Positions 45,087 through 54,112 of a DNA stretch of 64,000 nt are shown here, piece by piece. The notes below the pieces were generated by a model. It had not been told where the DNA came from and did not search any database. It saw nothing but the letters and a program-made list of their open reading frames with translations. Origin of the DNA: Bacillus_BE sp042263505. Its GTDB lineage: Bacteria; Bacillota; Bacilli; Bacillales; Cytobacillaceae. Position numbers and translations under genes: made by a program. Where the stretch lies: positions 248,001-312,000 of the forward strand of contig NZ_JBHKFI010000003.1 of the NCBI RefSeq assembly GCF_042263505.1, written 5' to 3'. Each line of letters starts with the position of its first letter. The first letter of the stretch is position 1.

Positions 45087-46269
45087 TTCCTAAAACCTCC
45101 GAAAGTATGTCGTTTGCTTTATAAAAACTATATTGAACCGCTCTTGTACTATTTGTCCCCTGTGTTAAACACGAATTATAAAAATTATCATAAGTTAATT
45201 CATATGCTAAATTCTTTAAAACTTTATCTCCAAGCTTTGAAAAATCATAATTGATAAACTTTGGATTTGTTAAAAGCACTGCCCATGACGTATATAAAGC
45301 TTTGTTTATAATATCCATATTACTGTATAGATTATTTGAATCATCAATATAGCATTTTCTAAAAGTGTATTTATCAAATAATAAGTTTGCAGTTTTCATT
45401 GCTCTCTTAAAATCCTTTTTAAAAATCTCTAGTTCATAACTTGTTGCTTCATTAAATTTAAGAAGAGCATTATCAAGGAAAACTGCAATATTTCCTGAAC
45501 TATAATTTAAACTATTACTTTCATAATCATAGGCTCGATAAAATGCAAAAAATCGCAATACAAATTCTTGCCCATCCATTCTATCATCTTTAATACGCCT
45601 TCTTGTTGCATTCTGAAACTCATCACTGTTATACAATGCTTTTAATACCTTTCTTGTACTATTTTTAGATATAGCGTTTCTAATTTCTTGTGGTTTAAGA
45701 CTTACACCACCAGTATTTACTCTTCTAAAAATATCAAATACAACATTTGAAGGTGATCTAGCATCAAGTATATTTACAGCTAGTTGAGTCCTATAAATTC
45801 TTTGTTGATATTTTATATCTAATTCATTAAAAGATTTACCACCGCATTGTTTTTCCAAATATTCTAATCCAAATAGTTTAAATTCCCCATTAATAAAATC
45901 ATTAATTGTAGATAATCGCTGTAGTCCATCAATTACAATAAATTTTGAATCTTCATTTTCATAAAAATAAAATGCTGGAATAGGGATTCTTAGCATCAAA
46001 GATTCAATAAGCAGAGACTTTCTTTTCCTTTCAGTCCAAACTTTATTTCTTTGAAATCCAGGATTTAAAATAATTTGGCCATCCTTCATCAATTCTGTTA
46101 AATATTTCAATGACAGCATTTGTTGATCAATTCTAATTTTATCTGCATCAAAAGGGTGTTCATTGCTATTCTCTTGATCTTCTAACTCATATTCCTCATA
46201 TTCAAAACCATAAAACTCATCAACATAAACATCGATGTTCTCTCTTGAGTTATTAGAGCCTTTTCCCAT
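45076..46269 (-). CDS. DUF262 (GmrSD N-terminal-like) protein
   Basis: 397 residues. A DUF262 domain spans about 40-250: LTELMKDGQIILNPGFQRNK, RIPIPAFYFYENED, FIVIDGLQRLSTINDFINGE (the DGxQR motif). DUF262 is a ParB/Srx-fold NTPase domain known from GmrS of type IV restriction enzymes. The HNH nuclease domain (DUF1524) found in many family members is not evident in the C-terminal third. It heads the three-gene operon and has the ribosome binding site AGGTG. Confidence 0.85.
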   Translation of the reverse strand: MGKGSNNSRENIDVYVDEFYGFEYEEYELEDQENSNEHPFDADKIRIDQQMLSLKYLTELMKDGQIILNPGFQRNKVWTERKRKSLLIESLMLRIPIPAFYFYENEDSKFIVIDGLQRLSTINDFINGEFKLFGLEYLEKQCGGKSFNELDIKYQQRIYRTQLAVNILDARSPSNVVFDIFRRVNTGGVSLKPQEIRNAISKNSTRKVLKALYNSDEFQNATRRRIKDDRMDGQEFVLRFFAFYRAYDYESNSLNYSSGNIAVFLDNALLKFNEATSYELEIFKKDFKRAMKTANLLFDKYTFRKCYIDDSNNLYSNMDIINKALYTSWAVLLTNPKFINYDFSKLGDKVLKNLAYELTYDNFYNSCLTQGTNSTRAVQYSFYKANDILSEVLGSDI

Positions 46270-46540
46270 TAAATCACCTGCTTCTAAATTTTTATATTAA
46301 CAAATGGAATTTAATAACCCCAAACTTTTATACAGGAATAGTAATTTTAATTTCGTTACTCTTATGATTAAAATAATGTATACACACCTTTATGTCCATT
46401 GACTTTTATGTAATCTAATCATTGAACATCCTACTTTAAGAATGAATTTTATCTACTACTTTAACCTTTTTCTTTGGATTGCCTCTATTTAAAAATTTTA
46501 GTTTTCATAAGCAGTATATACATGATTATCAATAATTAAT

Positions 46541-48352
46541 CTATCTGTATACCGACTTGTCACTTGGCAGGGGTTTATTTCCTGGAATAATAACAACAAC
46601 AATAAAGTCAGGAAATTTATTTTTAATATCATAAAGTGGTTCTAATTTATCTAGATAAATTAAATCCCTAACATCATTTACTGGCTGTTCTTTTTTGTTC
46701 AAATCTAATAATACAAAAATACCAAGTTGGTCATATGAATATACATAGGAATGTAACTGTTCAAGATACTTTTCTCGTACAGAATCATTAGAAATTTTTT
46801 GCTTTGTTTTCTTTAATTCTATGGGGAAAGTAAAATTATTTACTTTGTATACGATATCTATTCTTCCACCATCTGAGAAATTACTTATTTCTTCTTCTGC
46901 TCCATAAGCTATATTACTGTATTGAAAATGCTTGTAAAGACTATCTTGAAGATCTCTTTCTGATGCACTTCTTCCTTTTCCTCCATAATTCTCAGTATAT
47001 AGAAAATTATATTCTTCCAATCTTTTTGATCTAATAGTTAAAATCAAATACCTAATAATTTGCTCCATTATTTTCATGAAAATGTGTAGTTTCTCCTGAC
47101 TATATGTTGGGAGTTCTTGTTTTATTGATTTCAACAATGAATTATACATTTCTGCTCCTGTAGGGAAGCCTGTGACAAATTCAATATTATGATTATGTTT
47201 ATTTTCTACATATTGTGCCACTAGAGAAAGTATATTTTCAACACTATCTATATCCTTTCTAGATTTTAATGTTTGTAATAAATCCATTGGATTAGATTCA
47301 GGAACTATCTCCTTAATTTTTAAAGAAATTCTTATTAAATCATCATCATTTTCTTTTTTTTTTGAATCTTGTTCCTTAATCACATCTTTTACAAAAGAGA
47401 GAAATTGAATCAAATCAGGATCATCATAAGTTGACATTATAATATTGATTTTTAATTCATATTGATTAAAACTTTTTATATATAAGTTTCTTAATATCTG
47501 GTCATTTACATTTTTCTTAAAGCTAGATATTAGTCTGTTTTGGTATTGATTTTCTGACATACGAACACTCAATAATTCAGAATGGTAATATGCTAATTTA
47601 CTAAATTCTTTATAGTAGTCTAACCAATTTTCATGGCTAGTTGTTCGCTTATGAAGTTCATACATATTAAGTAGGATTTCATTAATTTTGTATTCTAATG
47701 CTAAGTATTTTTCATTATAAGTAAAAGCCTTCCTTATAAAAGAAACATTCAACAGTTTTTTTAATGACAACTTATAATTTTGTTCATCACCTGATAAAAT
47801 AGACTTTAAATAATTAGTGATATGATAAAAATACTCAGCATCAGTTCGATTCTCAACTATAGAAGCTGAATATTTAAATAACGTACCACCTTCACTTAAT
47901 TTATTATAAAAATCTATCTCATTGGTACAAAAGCTTGTATCCAATATTTTTATCAACCCTAATCTATAATATGCTTCTGAAGAAACATCTGGATTAATAC
48001 TATCCTTGCTAATTTCTAATTTCTCCAATACTTCTTCATCATCATAAAAAAGAGATAAGTATTTTAATGAAGTTACAATAACAAAAGGATCATCGTTCTT
48101 CTCGATATCTAGTAACATATCAATCATTGATGTCTTTCTTATTTGATTTATTACAGTTAAAAAGGACAAAATTTCAATAATCATTATTCTTATAAAAGAG
48201 TTACTCTCATTTTCTAATACAGGCCTTAAAAATTTTTTGATTTTACTTTCTGATATATCTTGAATTTCATGTTCACTTGAAATCCAATCTTCTATATAAA
48301 TAATTTTCTCATGCAAAGTTTTATTAGAGTATTCTTCATAAGTCATCTCCAT
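46541..48352 (-). CDS. HEAT-like repeat protein with C-terminal PD-(D/E)XK nuclease domain
   Basis: 603 residues. The N-terminal 450 residues are helical with repeat-like segments (SFIRIMIIEILSFLTV; DPFVIVTSLKYLSLFYDDEE). The C-terminal domain carries a restriction-fold core: GGRIDIVYKVNNFTFPIELK, giving Asp then Glu-x-Lys (IELKK), with an upstream acidic stretch and YLEQLHSYVYSYDQLGIFVL after it. The ATG at 48352 follows AAGGTGG; a GTG at 48364 is also in frame. It is 24 bp after the SMC-like gene. Likely the DNA-cutting effector of this three-gene system (inference). Confidence 0.75.
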   Translation of the reverse strand: MEMTYEEYSNKTLHEKIIYIEDWISSEHEIQDISESKIKKFLRPVLENESNSFIRIMIIEILSFLTVINQIRKTSMIDMLLDIEKNDDPFVIVTSLKYLSLFYDDEEVLEKLEISKDSINPDVSSEAYYRLGLIKILDTSFCTNEIDFYNKLSEGGTLFKYSASIVENRTDAEYFYHITNYLKSILSGDEQNYKLSLKKLLNVSFIRKAFTYNEKYLALEYKINEILLNMYELHKRTTSHENWLDYYKEFSKLAYYHSELLSVRMSENQYQNRLISSFKKNVNDQILRNLYIKSFNQYELKINIIMSTYDDPDLIQFLSFVKDVIKEQDSKKKENDDDLIRISLKIKEIVPESNPMDLLQTLKSRKDIDSVENILSLVAQYVENKHNHNIEFVTGFPTGAEMYNSLLKSIKQELPTYSQEKLHIFMKIMEQIIRYLILTIRSKRLEEYNFLYTENYGGKGRSASERDLQDSLYKHFQYSNIAYGAEEEISNFSDGGRIDIVYKVNNFTFPIELKKTKQKISNDSVREKYLEQLHSYVYSYDQLGIFVLLDLNKKEQPVNDVRDLIYLDKLEPLYDIKNKFPDFIVVVIIPGNKPLPSDKSVYR

Positions 48353-48376
48353 TAAATAATCCACCTTAAACCTAAC

Positions 48377-50365
48377 TTAAAAAACAGATTCATTTTCTTT
48401 CTTAGAATCTACCTTATAACTTTCACTTGCTTCTTTTATTTCTTCTAAAGCTGTACCAATTATTATTTGTAAGTCTCCTTCGTATTCTTCTTCTAATTCC
48501 CTGAAAATTTGTGACAACCCTATTAAATCTTTACTTATTACTTCTTCTTTCCCCGGCGAATCTATGATTAATAATCTTGAATGTCGTCCAACACCATATT
48601 GTATATCTAATAAAATCAGACTGACAAAGAAGGCTATTTTTGCTCTAAGTTGCTCTCCTTCATTAAGTTCAGAAAAATTATTGTATAAACCGTTTTGTAA
48701 AAATTTTATCTCTAATTTATCATTCACAACTACGTCAGTAACGGTGGCTAATCCAAATTTATGTAATTGGTTTAGTATTAATTTCCCAAAACTATCTATA
48801 ATATCTTTGCTCATATCAAATCTAATACTATTTAAATCGCGAATAGCAAAACTTAAAATATTTATCTTTTCTTCAATTTTATTCAATTCTTCTATATTAT
48901 TATTTCCGTTATCTTTTTTTAATTCATACTCTAATTCTAGTTTCCTTTCAACTAGATTAGATAGTTCATCTAAGTCACTTTCATAAAATTGAAAAGCAAC
49001 TATATTTTCTTCAATCCCTCTTATTTTCGTGAAACACTGTTCCTTTAAGGTTTTCTTTTCTGTACCCATTACCTTTATTTGTTCCAACCATGACTTTAAT
49101 TTTTCTTCATTTCCCTTTAATTCATCTAATTTTGTTTGTATCAATTCAATGTCTGCATCATCAGATTCAACTAATTCATCATTACACAACATACACTTAT
49201 GCTGATCTTGTTCATTTAACTTTTTTTCAGGTGAAACTTCATGTTCACACCTAGGGCACATTTTTATTTCTAAGTTACTAAAGTAATGTCCAAAGTTTAT
49301 TTCTTCTTCTAACCTTTGTATACTTTTAGAAATTTGAAGCAATTGTTTTTCCAGTTCTTCTTTTTGAGATTCTAAATCTTGTATTTCATCTTCTAAAACT
49401 TTGATTTGTTGTGCTATTTTGCTGTACCTATTAATACTTATACTTTTTTGAAAAGATTCCTTTTTGTTTTTGTGGATTATAGATATTTTTTCATTGATTC
49501 GCTCAACTTCATATAATAAATTTCGTTCTTTAGTCAACTCAGTTTCATGAGATTTAATTAACTCCTGTTTTTGATACATATTATTCAAGTAATCGAGTTT
49601 TTGACTTAGAGAATTTATTGGATAAGTCAGTTTAAGCCCTAATATCATTTCTAGAATCTTTTTGTTTTGTCCACCAAAGTCTTGGTTTAAAAATAAAACA
49701 TTATAGTCTTTAGATTCTAAGTAAATGGATTTATAATAAGTTTTCCAACTCGTTTGATTCTCAATTAAATCAATTGTTCCTTTTGTTCCACTAGTCCACT
49801 TTAAATTATAATATGAAAAATGATCAAAGAAAAACTTCTGCATTTTCTCTTTAAATCCTGTTTCTGTGTTAGTTTCAAAATCAATTAATACATTTTCTAC
49901 ATAACCGATCTTTCCTTTTTGTTCTAAATAATCATCGGTTGAAATTCTATATAATCCACTAAAGATCCTTTTACCCTCAAAATTTATATAAATCGTATAT
50001 AATGTATTTCCTATACTAAATTCGCATATTATCTCTCTTAACCAACTTAATACATCTTTTTTAATTGATCCTTTATCTCCGGTAAGAGCAAACTTAATAA
50101 TTTTAAAAATGGAAGACTTTCCTTTACCATTCGCTGCGAACAAAATATTAACACCACTATAGAATTTCTTATCATAGTTAATTTTTTCCCCGCTATTTTT
50201 CTCTCCAATGACTTTTAGTCTATGGATTATTAATCTTTTACCAATTGAAGCAGGACTATCTTTTTCATAATCATCTAGTTCCAAGAGAGTATTTATTTCT
50301 TCCTTTGAAAGATTGCTTTCATAAGAATTATATAAATGATCAATAAACTTATCATAGTTAAACAT
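48377..50365 (-). CDS. SMC/RecN-like ABC ATPase with zinc hook
   Basis: 662 residues. Walker A is in ILFAANGKGKSSIFKIIKFA; a long coiled coil follows (about 270-350 and 400-500) with a hook containing two CxxC pairs (CPRCEHE and CMLC, near residues 370-400); then the ABC signature ELNEGEQLRAKIAFFVSLIL and Walker B RLLIIDSPGKEE. This is the layout of Rad50/SMC-type ATPases found in Lamassu (LmuB) and ABC-three-component systems. The ATG at 50365 has GGAGG ahead and shares one base with the upstream stop (TGATG). Confidence 0.85.
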   Translation of the reverse strand: MFNYDKFIDHLYNSYESNLSKEEINTLLELDDYEKDSPASIGKRLIIHRLKVIGEKNSGEKINYDKKFYSGVNILFAANGKGKSSIFKIIKFALTGDKGSIKKDVLSWLREIICEFSIGNTLYTIYINFEGKRIFSGLYRISTDDYLEQKGKIGYVENVLIDFETNTETGFKEKMQKFFFDHFSYYNLKWTSGTKGTIDLIENQTSWKTYYKSIYLESKDYNVLFLNQDFGGQNKKILEMILGLKLTYPINSLSQKLDYLNNMYQKQELIKSHETELTKERNLLYEVERINEKISIIHKNKKESFQKSISINRYSKIAQQIKVLEDEIQDLESQKEELEKQLLQISKSIQRLEEEINFGHYFSNLEIKMCPRCEHEVSPEKKLNEQDQHKCMLCNDELVESDDADIELIQTKLDELKGNEEKLKSWLEQIKVMGTEKKTLKEQCFTKIRGIEENIVAFQFYESDLDELSNLVERKLELEYELKKDNGNNNIEELNKIEEKINILSFAIRDLNSIRFDMSKDIIDSFGKLILNQLHKFGLATVTDVVVNDKLEIKFLQNGLYNNFSELNEGEQLRAKIAFFVSLILLDIQYGVGRHSRLLIIDSPGKEEVISKDLIGLSQIFRELEEEYEGDLQIIIGTALEEIKEASESYKVDSKKENESVF

Positions 50366-51039
50366 CAAATTTCCTCCCCAAAGATATCCTGGTACTTGCT
50401 TCTAACATCTTCCTGAATTCCTTTTATATACTGATTGAGTGGAGTTGCCCTATATTCCTCATGCTCATATTGACGAACCTTTAATTCTGTCCCGGACAGG
50501 TCACCAAAATACTTTTTTATTAGATTACATCTACTTTCATACCATTTGGCCTTTTCTAGTCCAATTAAAATTTCTCTTTCAATCTTACTTACTCCATATT
50601 CAGTAAGATAATATACTTTCTCGAAAACTCTACCTGCTAAATTTCTTTTACTAGAATATTCAATAAATCCAATTGATACTAAAAAAGCAATTATGTGATC
50701 TATATCTTCATAAGCACCATAAAAAAACCTCAACATATCTTCGCGCCTAATATCAGGCTCTTTATTTCCAAATATTGCTTTAACATTAGCTTTTATATCC
50801 TCTTTATAATCCTCAAATTTCGGATATTGCAGTAAGTCTAATAATTCATATGCCAAATAATCTGGATATCTAATTAAAAAGTCAATTTTTTGGATTCGAA
50901 CTTCACTCTTAAACTCTTTCTGATAATATGATTTCTCCTTTTCCTCTTCATTAATATTCTGAGAGAAAAAGTAAATAATTAATAAAATTCTTAATCTATC
51001 GCGATAGGATCTATGTATATCAGAAGTTAAAGCACTCAA
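50365..51039 (-). CDS. Small partner protein of the SMC-like system
   Basis: 224 residues; start TTG with GGATGTG before it. Helical; the part AFLVSIGFIEYSSKRNLAGR, KVYYLTEYGVSKIEREI (about 125-165) looks like a winged helix. The position before an SMC-like ATPase and the length fit the small middle component of ABC-three-component systems or LmuC of Lamassu, but I see no diagnostic motif. First gene of the operon; promoter in the 51040-51190 gap. Confidence 0.7.
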   Translation of the reverse strand: MSALTSDIHRSYRDRLRILLIIYFFSQNINEEEKEKSYYQKEFKSEVRIQKIDFLIRYPDYLAYELLDLLQYPKFEDYKEDIKANVKAIFGNKEPDIRREDMLRFFYGAYEDIDHIIAFLVSIGFIEYSSKRNLAGRVFEKVYYLTEYGVSKIEREILIGLEKAKWYESRCNLIKKYFGDLSGTELKVRQYEHEEYRATPLNQYIKGIQEDVRSKYQDIFGEEI

Positions 51040-51187
51040 TTATTTCACATCCAATTTATAAATTTAATTACTTGAATTTAATTAGTTTAAACAATCTACA
51101 TTAAGACATAGCATTACTGAATATCTTATTACATCAATATTGCTTTGCTAACAATCTGGTTGTCATTTTATTTATCCTTTAACAAAA

Positions 51188-51229
51188 ATTGCCCTAGCAT
51201 CATTTTCTTTATCATGATGCTAGGGCAAG
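51188..51229 (-). terminator. Terminator of the hsd operon
   Basis: GCCCTAGCATCAT and ATGATGCTAGGGC form a perfect 13-bp stem with a 10-nt loop; on the minus strand it is followed by AATTTTTG. It lies about 90 bp past hsdM. Confidence 0.85.
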
Positions 51230-51317
51230 GTTGTTGTTTGTATCTTTAATTGTTTTTACTCTCTATTGATCAAACCTTTAAACAGATACGAGTTGATAAT
51301 CCTATTGTATTAATGCT

Positions 51318-52814
51318 TTAATCATTATCTACTGAGTCACCATTTAACGTTGCCATTATCTCCTTGAAGCTTTCTAATCCTGCCTCAATATCTTCAATAA
51401 TCTGGTTTGCTAAAAGGTCAGGATCAGGTAGATTATCCAAGTCTGCCAAACTCTTATCTTTAAGCCAGAAGATATCAAGATTTGTTTTATCTCTTGATAA
51501 AATTTCCTCATAAGTAAACTTGCGCCATCTTCCTTCTGGGTTACTTTCCGACCAAGTTTCTGTGCGGTCATGACGGTTAGATGGGTTATAGCATCGAATA
51601 AAATCTTGTAAATCATCGAATGTCATAGGTTTTTTCTTTAAAGTATGATGGATATTAGTTCTATAATCATAAAACCAAATCTCTTTTGTCCAAGCATCCT
51701 TAGAACCTGGCCTGTTATCAAAGAAAAGAACATTTGCTTTTACACCTGGTTTGTAGAATATCCCAGTAGGTAAACGTAATATGGTATGCAGTTCAGTTGT
51801 TTGAAGTAATTGTTTTCTAACGGTTTCACCTGCACCGCCTTCAAAAAGGACATTGTCAGGAAGAACAACGGCTGCTTCACCATTTTCTTTTAAAAGCGTT
51901 CTGATATGTTGCAAAAAGTTTAACTGTTTATTTGAAGTTGTAACCCAAAAGTCTTGGCGATTATAAACCAAATCCTCTTTTTCCTGCTCGCCCTCTTCGT
52001 TAGTAATGGTCATACTGGATTTTTTTCCAAATGGCGGATTTGCAAGCACATAATCAAATCTTTTTCCTTCATCAGCCACTAAAGCATCCGCAGATGAGAT
52101 AAAGGTTTCTCCATCAATTTCGCCAATATTGTGGAGGAACATGTTCATTAAGCAAAGTCTTCGTGTATTAGCAACGATTTCGTTTCCATAAAAGGTTTTA
52201 CTCTTTAAAAATTCCTTCTCTTCTCTATTCAGATTTTGGTTATCCTTAATATGATCATAAGCTGCTAGGAAGAACCCACCGGTACCACAGGCAGGATCTA
52301 TAATTGTCTTCATGGGTTCTGGTTGGACACAAGCTACCATTGCCTTAATTAAAGCCCTTGGTGTAAAATACTGCCCTGCTCCGCTTTTAGTATCTTCTGC
52401 ATTTTTTTCCAAAAGCCCTTCATAAATCTTCCCTTTAAGGTCAGCTCCCATCATACTCCATTTTTCTTTATCTACCATATCAATAACTTTATAAAGCTTT
52501 GCCGGATCTTGAATCTTATTTTGGGATTTAGTGAAAATTTGCCCTAATATTCCTTTGGTATTTGAAAGCTCTTTCAAGGTTTTAGAGTAATGTGTATCTA
52601 ATTCCGCACCTCTTTTACTTTTCAAACTTTCCCAATCATAACCTTTGGGGACATTAATTTTGCGGTTATACGGAGGGCTAGCAAATTCATCAACCATTTT
52701 GAGGAAAAGTAAATAGGTAAGCTGTTCTAAATAGTCGCCATAACTTACACCGTCATCCCGCAGCACATTTGCAAAACTCCATACTTTTGATACTATGCTT
52801 GCTTCATTACTCAT
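51318..52814 (-). CDS. hsdM: Type I restriction-modification methyltransferase HsdM
   Basis: N6-adenine DNA methyltransferase of 498 residues. N-terminal helical HsdM_N domain (about 5-140), then the methylase core with motif I IIDPACGTGGFFLAAYDH near residue 172 and catalytic motif IV VLANPPFGKKS near residue 258. The C-terminal region (to 498) is a helical tail that contacts HsdS. It overlaps hsdS by 4 bp (ATGA) and is last in the unusual order hsdR-hsdS-hsdM. Confidence 0.95.
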   Translation of the reverse strand: MSNEASIVSKVWSFANVLRDDGVSYGDYLEQLTYLLFLKMVDEFASPPYNRKINVPKGYDWESLKSKRGAELDTHYSKTLKELSNTKGILGQIFTKSQNKIQDPAKLYKVIDMVDKEKWSMMGADLKGKIYEGLLEKNAEDTKSGAGQYFTPRALIKAMVACVQPEPMKTIIDPACGTGGFFLAAYDHIKDNQNLNREEKEFLKSKTFYGNEIVANTRRLCLMNMFLHNIGEIDGETFISSADALVADEGKRFDYVLANPPFGKKSSMTITNEEGEQEKEDLVYNRQDFWVTTSNKQLNFLQHIRTLLKENGEAAVVLPDNVLFEGGAGETVRKQLLQTTELHTILRLPTGIFYKPGVKANVLFFDNRPGSKDAWTKEIWFYDYRTNIHHTLKKKPMTFDDLQDFIRCYNPSNRHDRTETWSESNPEGRWRKFTYEEILSRDKTNLDIFWLKDKSLADLDNLPDPDLLANQIIEDIEAGLESFKEIMATLNGDSVDND

Positions 52815-54112
52815 ATTTTTAAACCTCTATTTTCTTTTTTTATTCTTTCTAAAAGCTTTTCTGCAGGTTCCCAATCTGGTTCCTTTCGACAAGATTTTAA
52901 TTCATCTTCACTCAGAAGCTTACCTTCAAAAGCCCTTTTAAGAATACTTTGACGAAGAGCTTCAGCCTTTTCTAGTCCCTCTTCTATATTAGCCAGAATA
53001 TTATCACAGACAGAGAGGCGGCTTTCAATTTGATAAACAATTTCTGCTTGATTTTCCATTGAGGTTTTTGGAAATGGATATTTTTTTAATTTAGTTCCAT
53101 TTATATTTGATTGATTAACACCAAAACTTTTTACCTTGTTTCCGTAAATTTTTGCAATATGACAATTAAGAAAATAGTTTAGGTAATATCCATTTACAAC
53201 CTCTTTATTATATTTAATTCGAATTAAATAACCTGCGAAAATTGCTTCTCTCTCTCCTCTAAAAATGGCTGTTTTTCCTACATGTTCTGGGCTGTTTGTT
53301 CGATTAAACAAAACATCACCCTTATTCAGGCGATATTTTATTATTTCCTCTTTATTTGAAGTGAATTTTAAATCCTCCCAGTCGATTTCTCCATTTTGAA
53401 TATTCCCCATTCTTAACACGGGAACCGTACCCTCTTTTTCCGATTTGCTTGATGTTCCATATTCAACACCATCGCAAACTTCTCCAAGTGTAACCCATTC
53501 AATATCTTTTATATTTGTTAATTCCCCCTCAAAAGCTTTTTTCAATACAGCTTGACGATAAATTTCCAGATTCTCTTTAGCATTTTTAAGATTAACAATG
53601 CCATTATCCAACTCACTAAAAAGCTGCTCAATTTTAGATACAATGGCTCGTTGTTCTGGAAGTGGAGCAAGGAAAAATTTAATCGCTTCAATATTCTTTG
53701 CTGAAATATTAGGTTGTGCCCCACCATAAGCATCTTCCAATATCCTTTGTCTTATAGAGAAAAGCAAATAATAAATATATTTCTTTATAATCCATCTATT
53801 TGAATACAACTTAAGATTGCCTACTCGTTGATTTTGGTATGATTTTTGTCTTTCACGGTAAATTCCAAACTTACCAGTTGTTGCTCCGGACATGGCAATT
53901 AGAATATCACCAAATTCTACTTGGTAGCTATCATATTCTTTTAATTCTTTTATTCTTATAGCGCAATCAGCCGTTACAGTACCTTGATTTATATCTGAAA
54001 TTCTTATAATCGGTACACCTTCATTTTGGTACATAGAACTTTTAAAAGCATAGCCATTCTTAAGTCTTAGCACTTTCCCCAACTCTACTTCTATCCAACC
54101 TTCTCTTGTCAT
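52811..54112 (-). CDS. hsdS: Type I restriction specificity subunit HsdS
   Basis: 433 residues with two target-recognition domains (about 5-150 and 210-350), each followed by a conserved helix: VSKIEQLFSELDNGIVNLKN with RQAVLKKAFEGELT, and VYQIESRLSVCDNILANIEE with RQSILKRAFEGKLL. Both halves look intact, so specificity for a bipartite site is expected. Start and stop overlap hsdR and hsdM by 4 bp each. The recognised sequence cannot be read from the protein. Confidence 0.95.
   Translation of the reverse strand: MTREGWIEVELGKVLRLKNGYAFKSSMYQNEGVPIIRISDINQGTVTADCAIRIKELKEYDSYQVEFGDILIAMSGATTGKFGIYRERQKSYQNQRVGNLKLYSNRWIIKKYIYYLLFSIRQRILEDAYGGAQPNISAKNIEAIKFFLAPLPEQRAIVSKIEQLFSELDNGIVNLKNAKENLEIYRQAVLKKAFEGELTNIKDIEWVTLGEVCDGVEYGTSSKSEKEGTVPVLRMGNIQNGEIDWEDLKFTSNKEEIIKYRLNKGDVLFNRTNSPEHVGKTAIFRGEREAIFAGYLIRIKYNKEVVNGYYLNYFLNCHIAKIYGNKVKSFGVNQSNINGTKLKKYPFPKTSMENQAEIVYQIESRLSVCDNILANIEEGLEKAEALRQSILKRAFEGKLLSEDELKSCRKEPDWEPAEKLLERIKKENRGLKI

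Noticed and set aside
46541..51039. Naming the three-gene operon Lamassu outright
   Set aside because: The ATPase fits, but the small protein shows no diagnostic motif and the effector has a different domain order, so only similarity is claimed.
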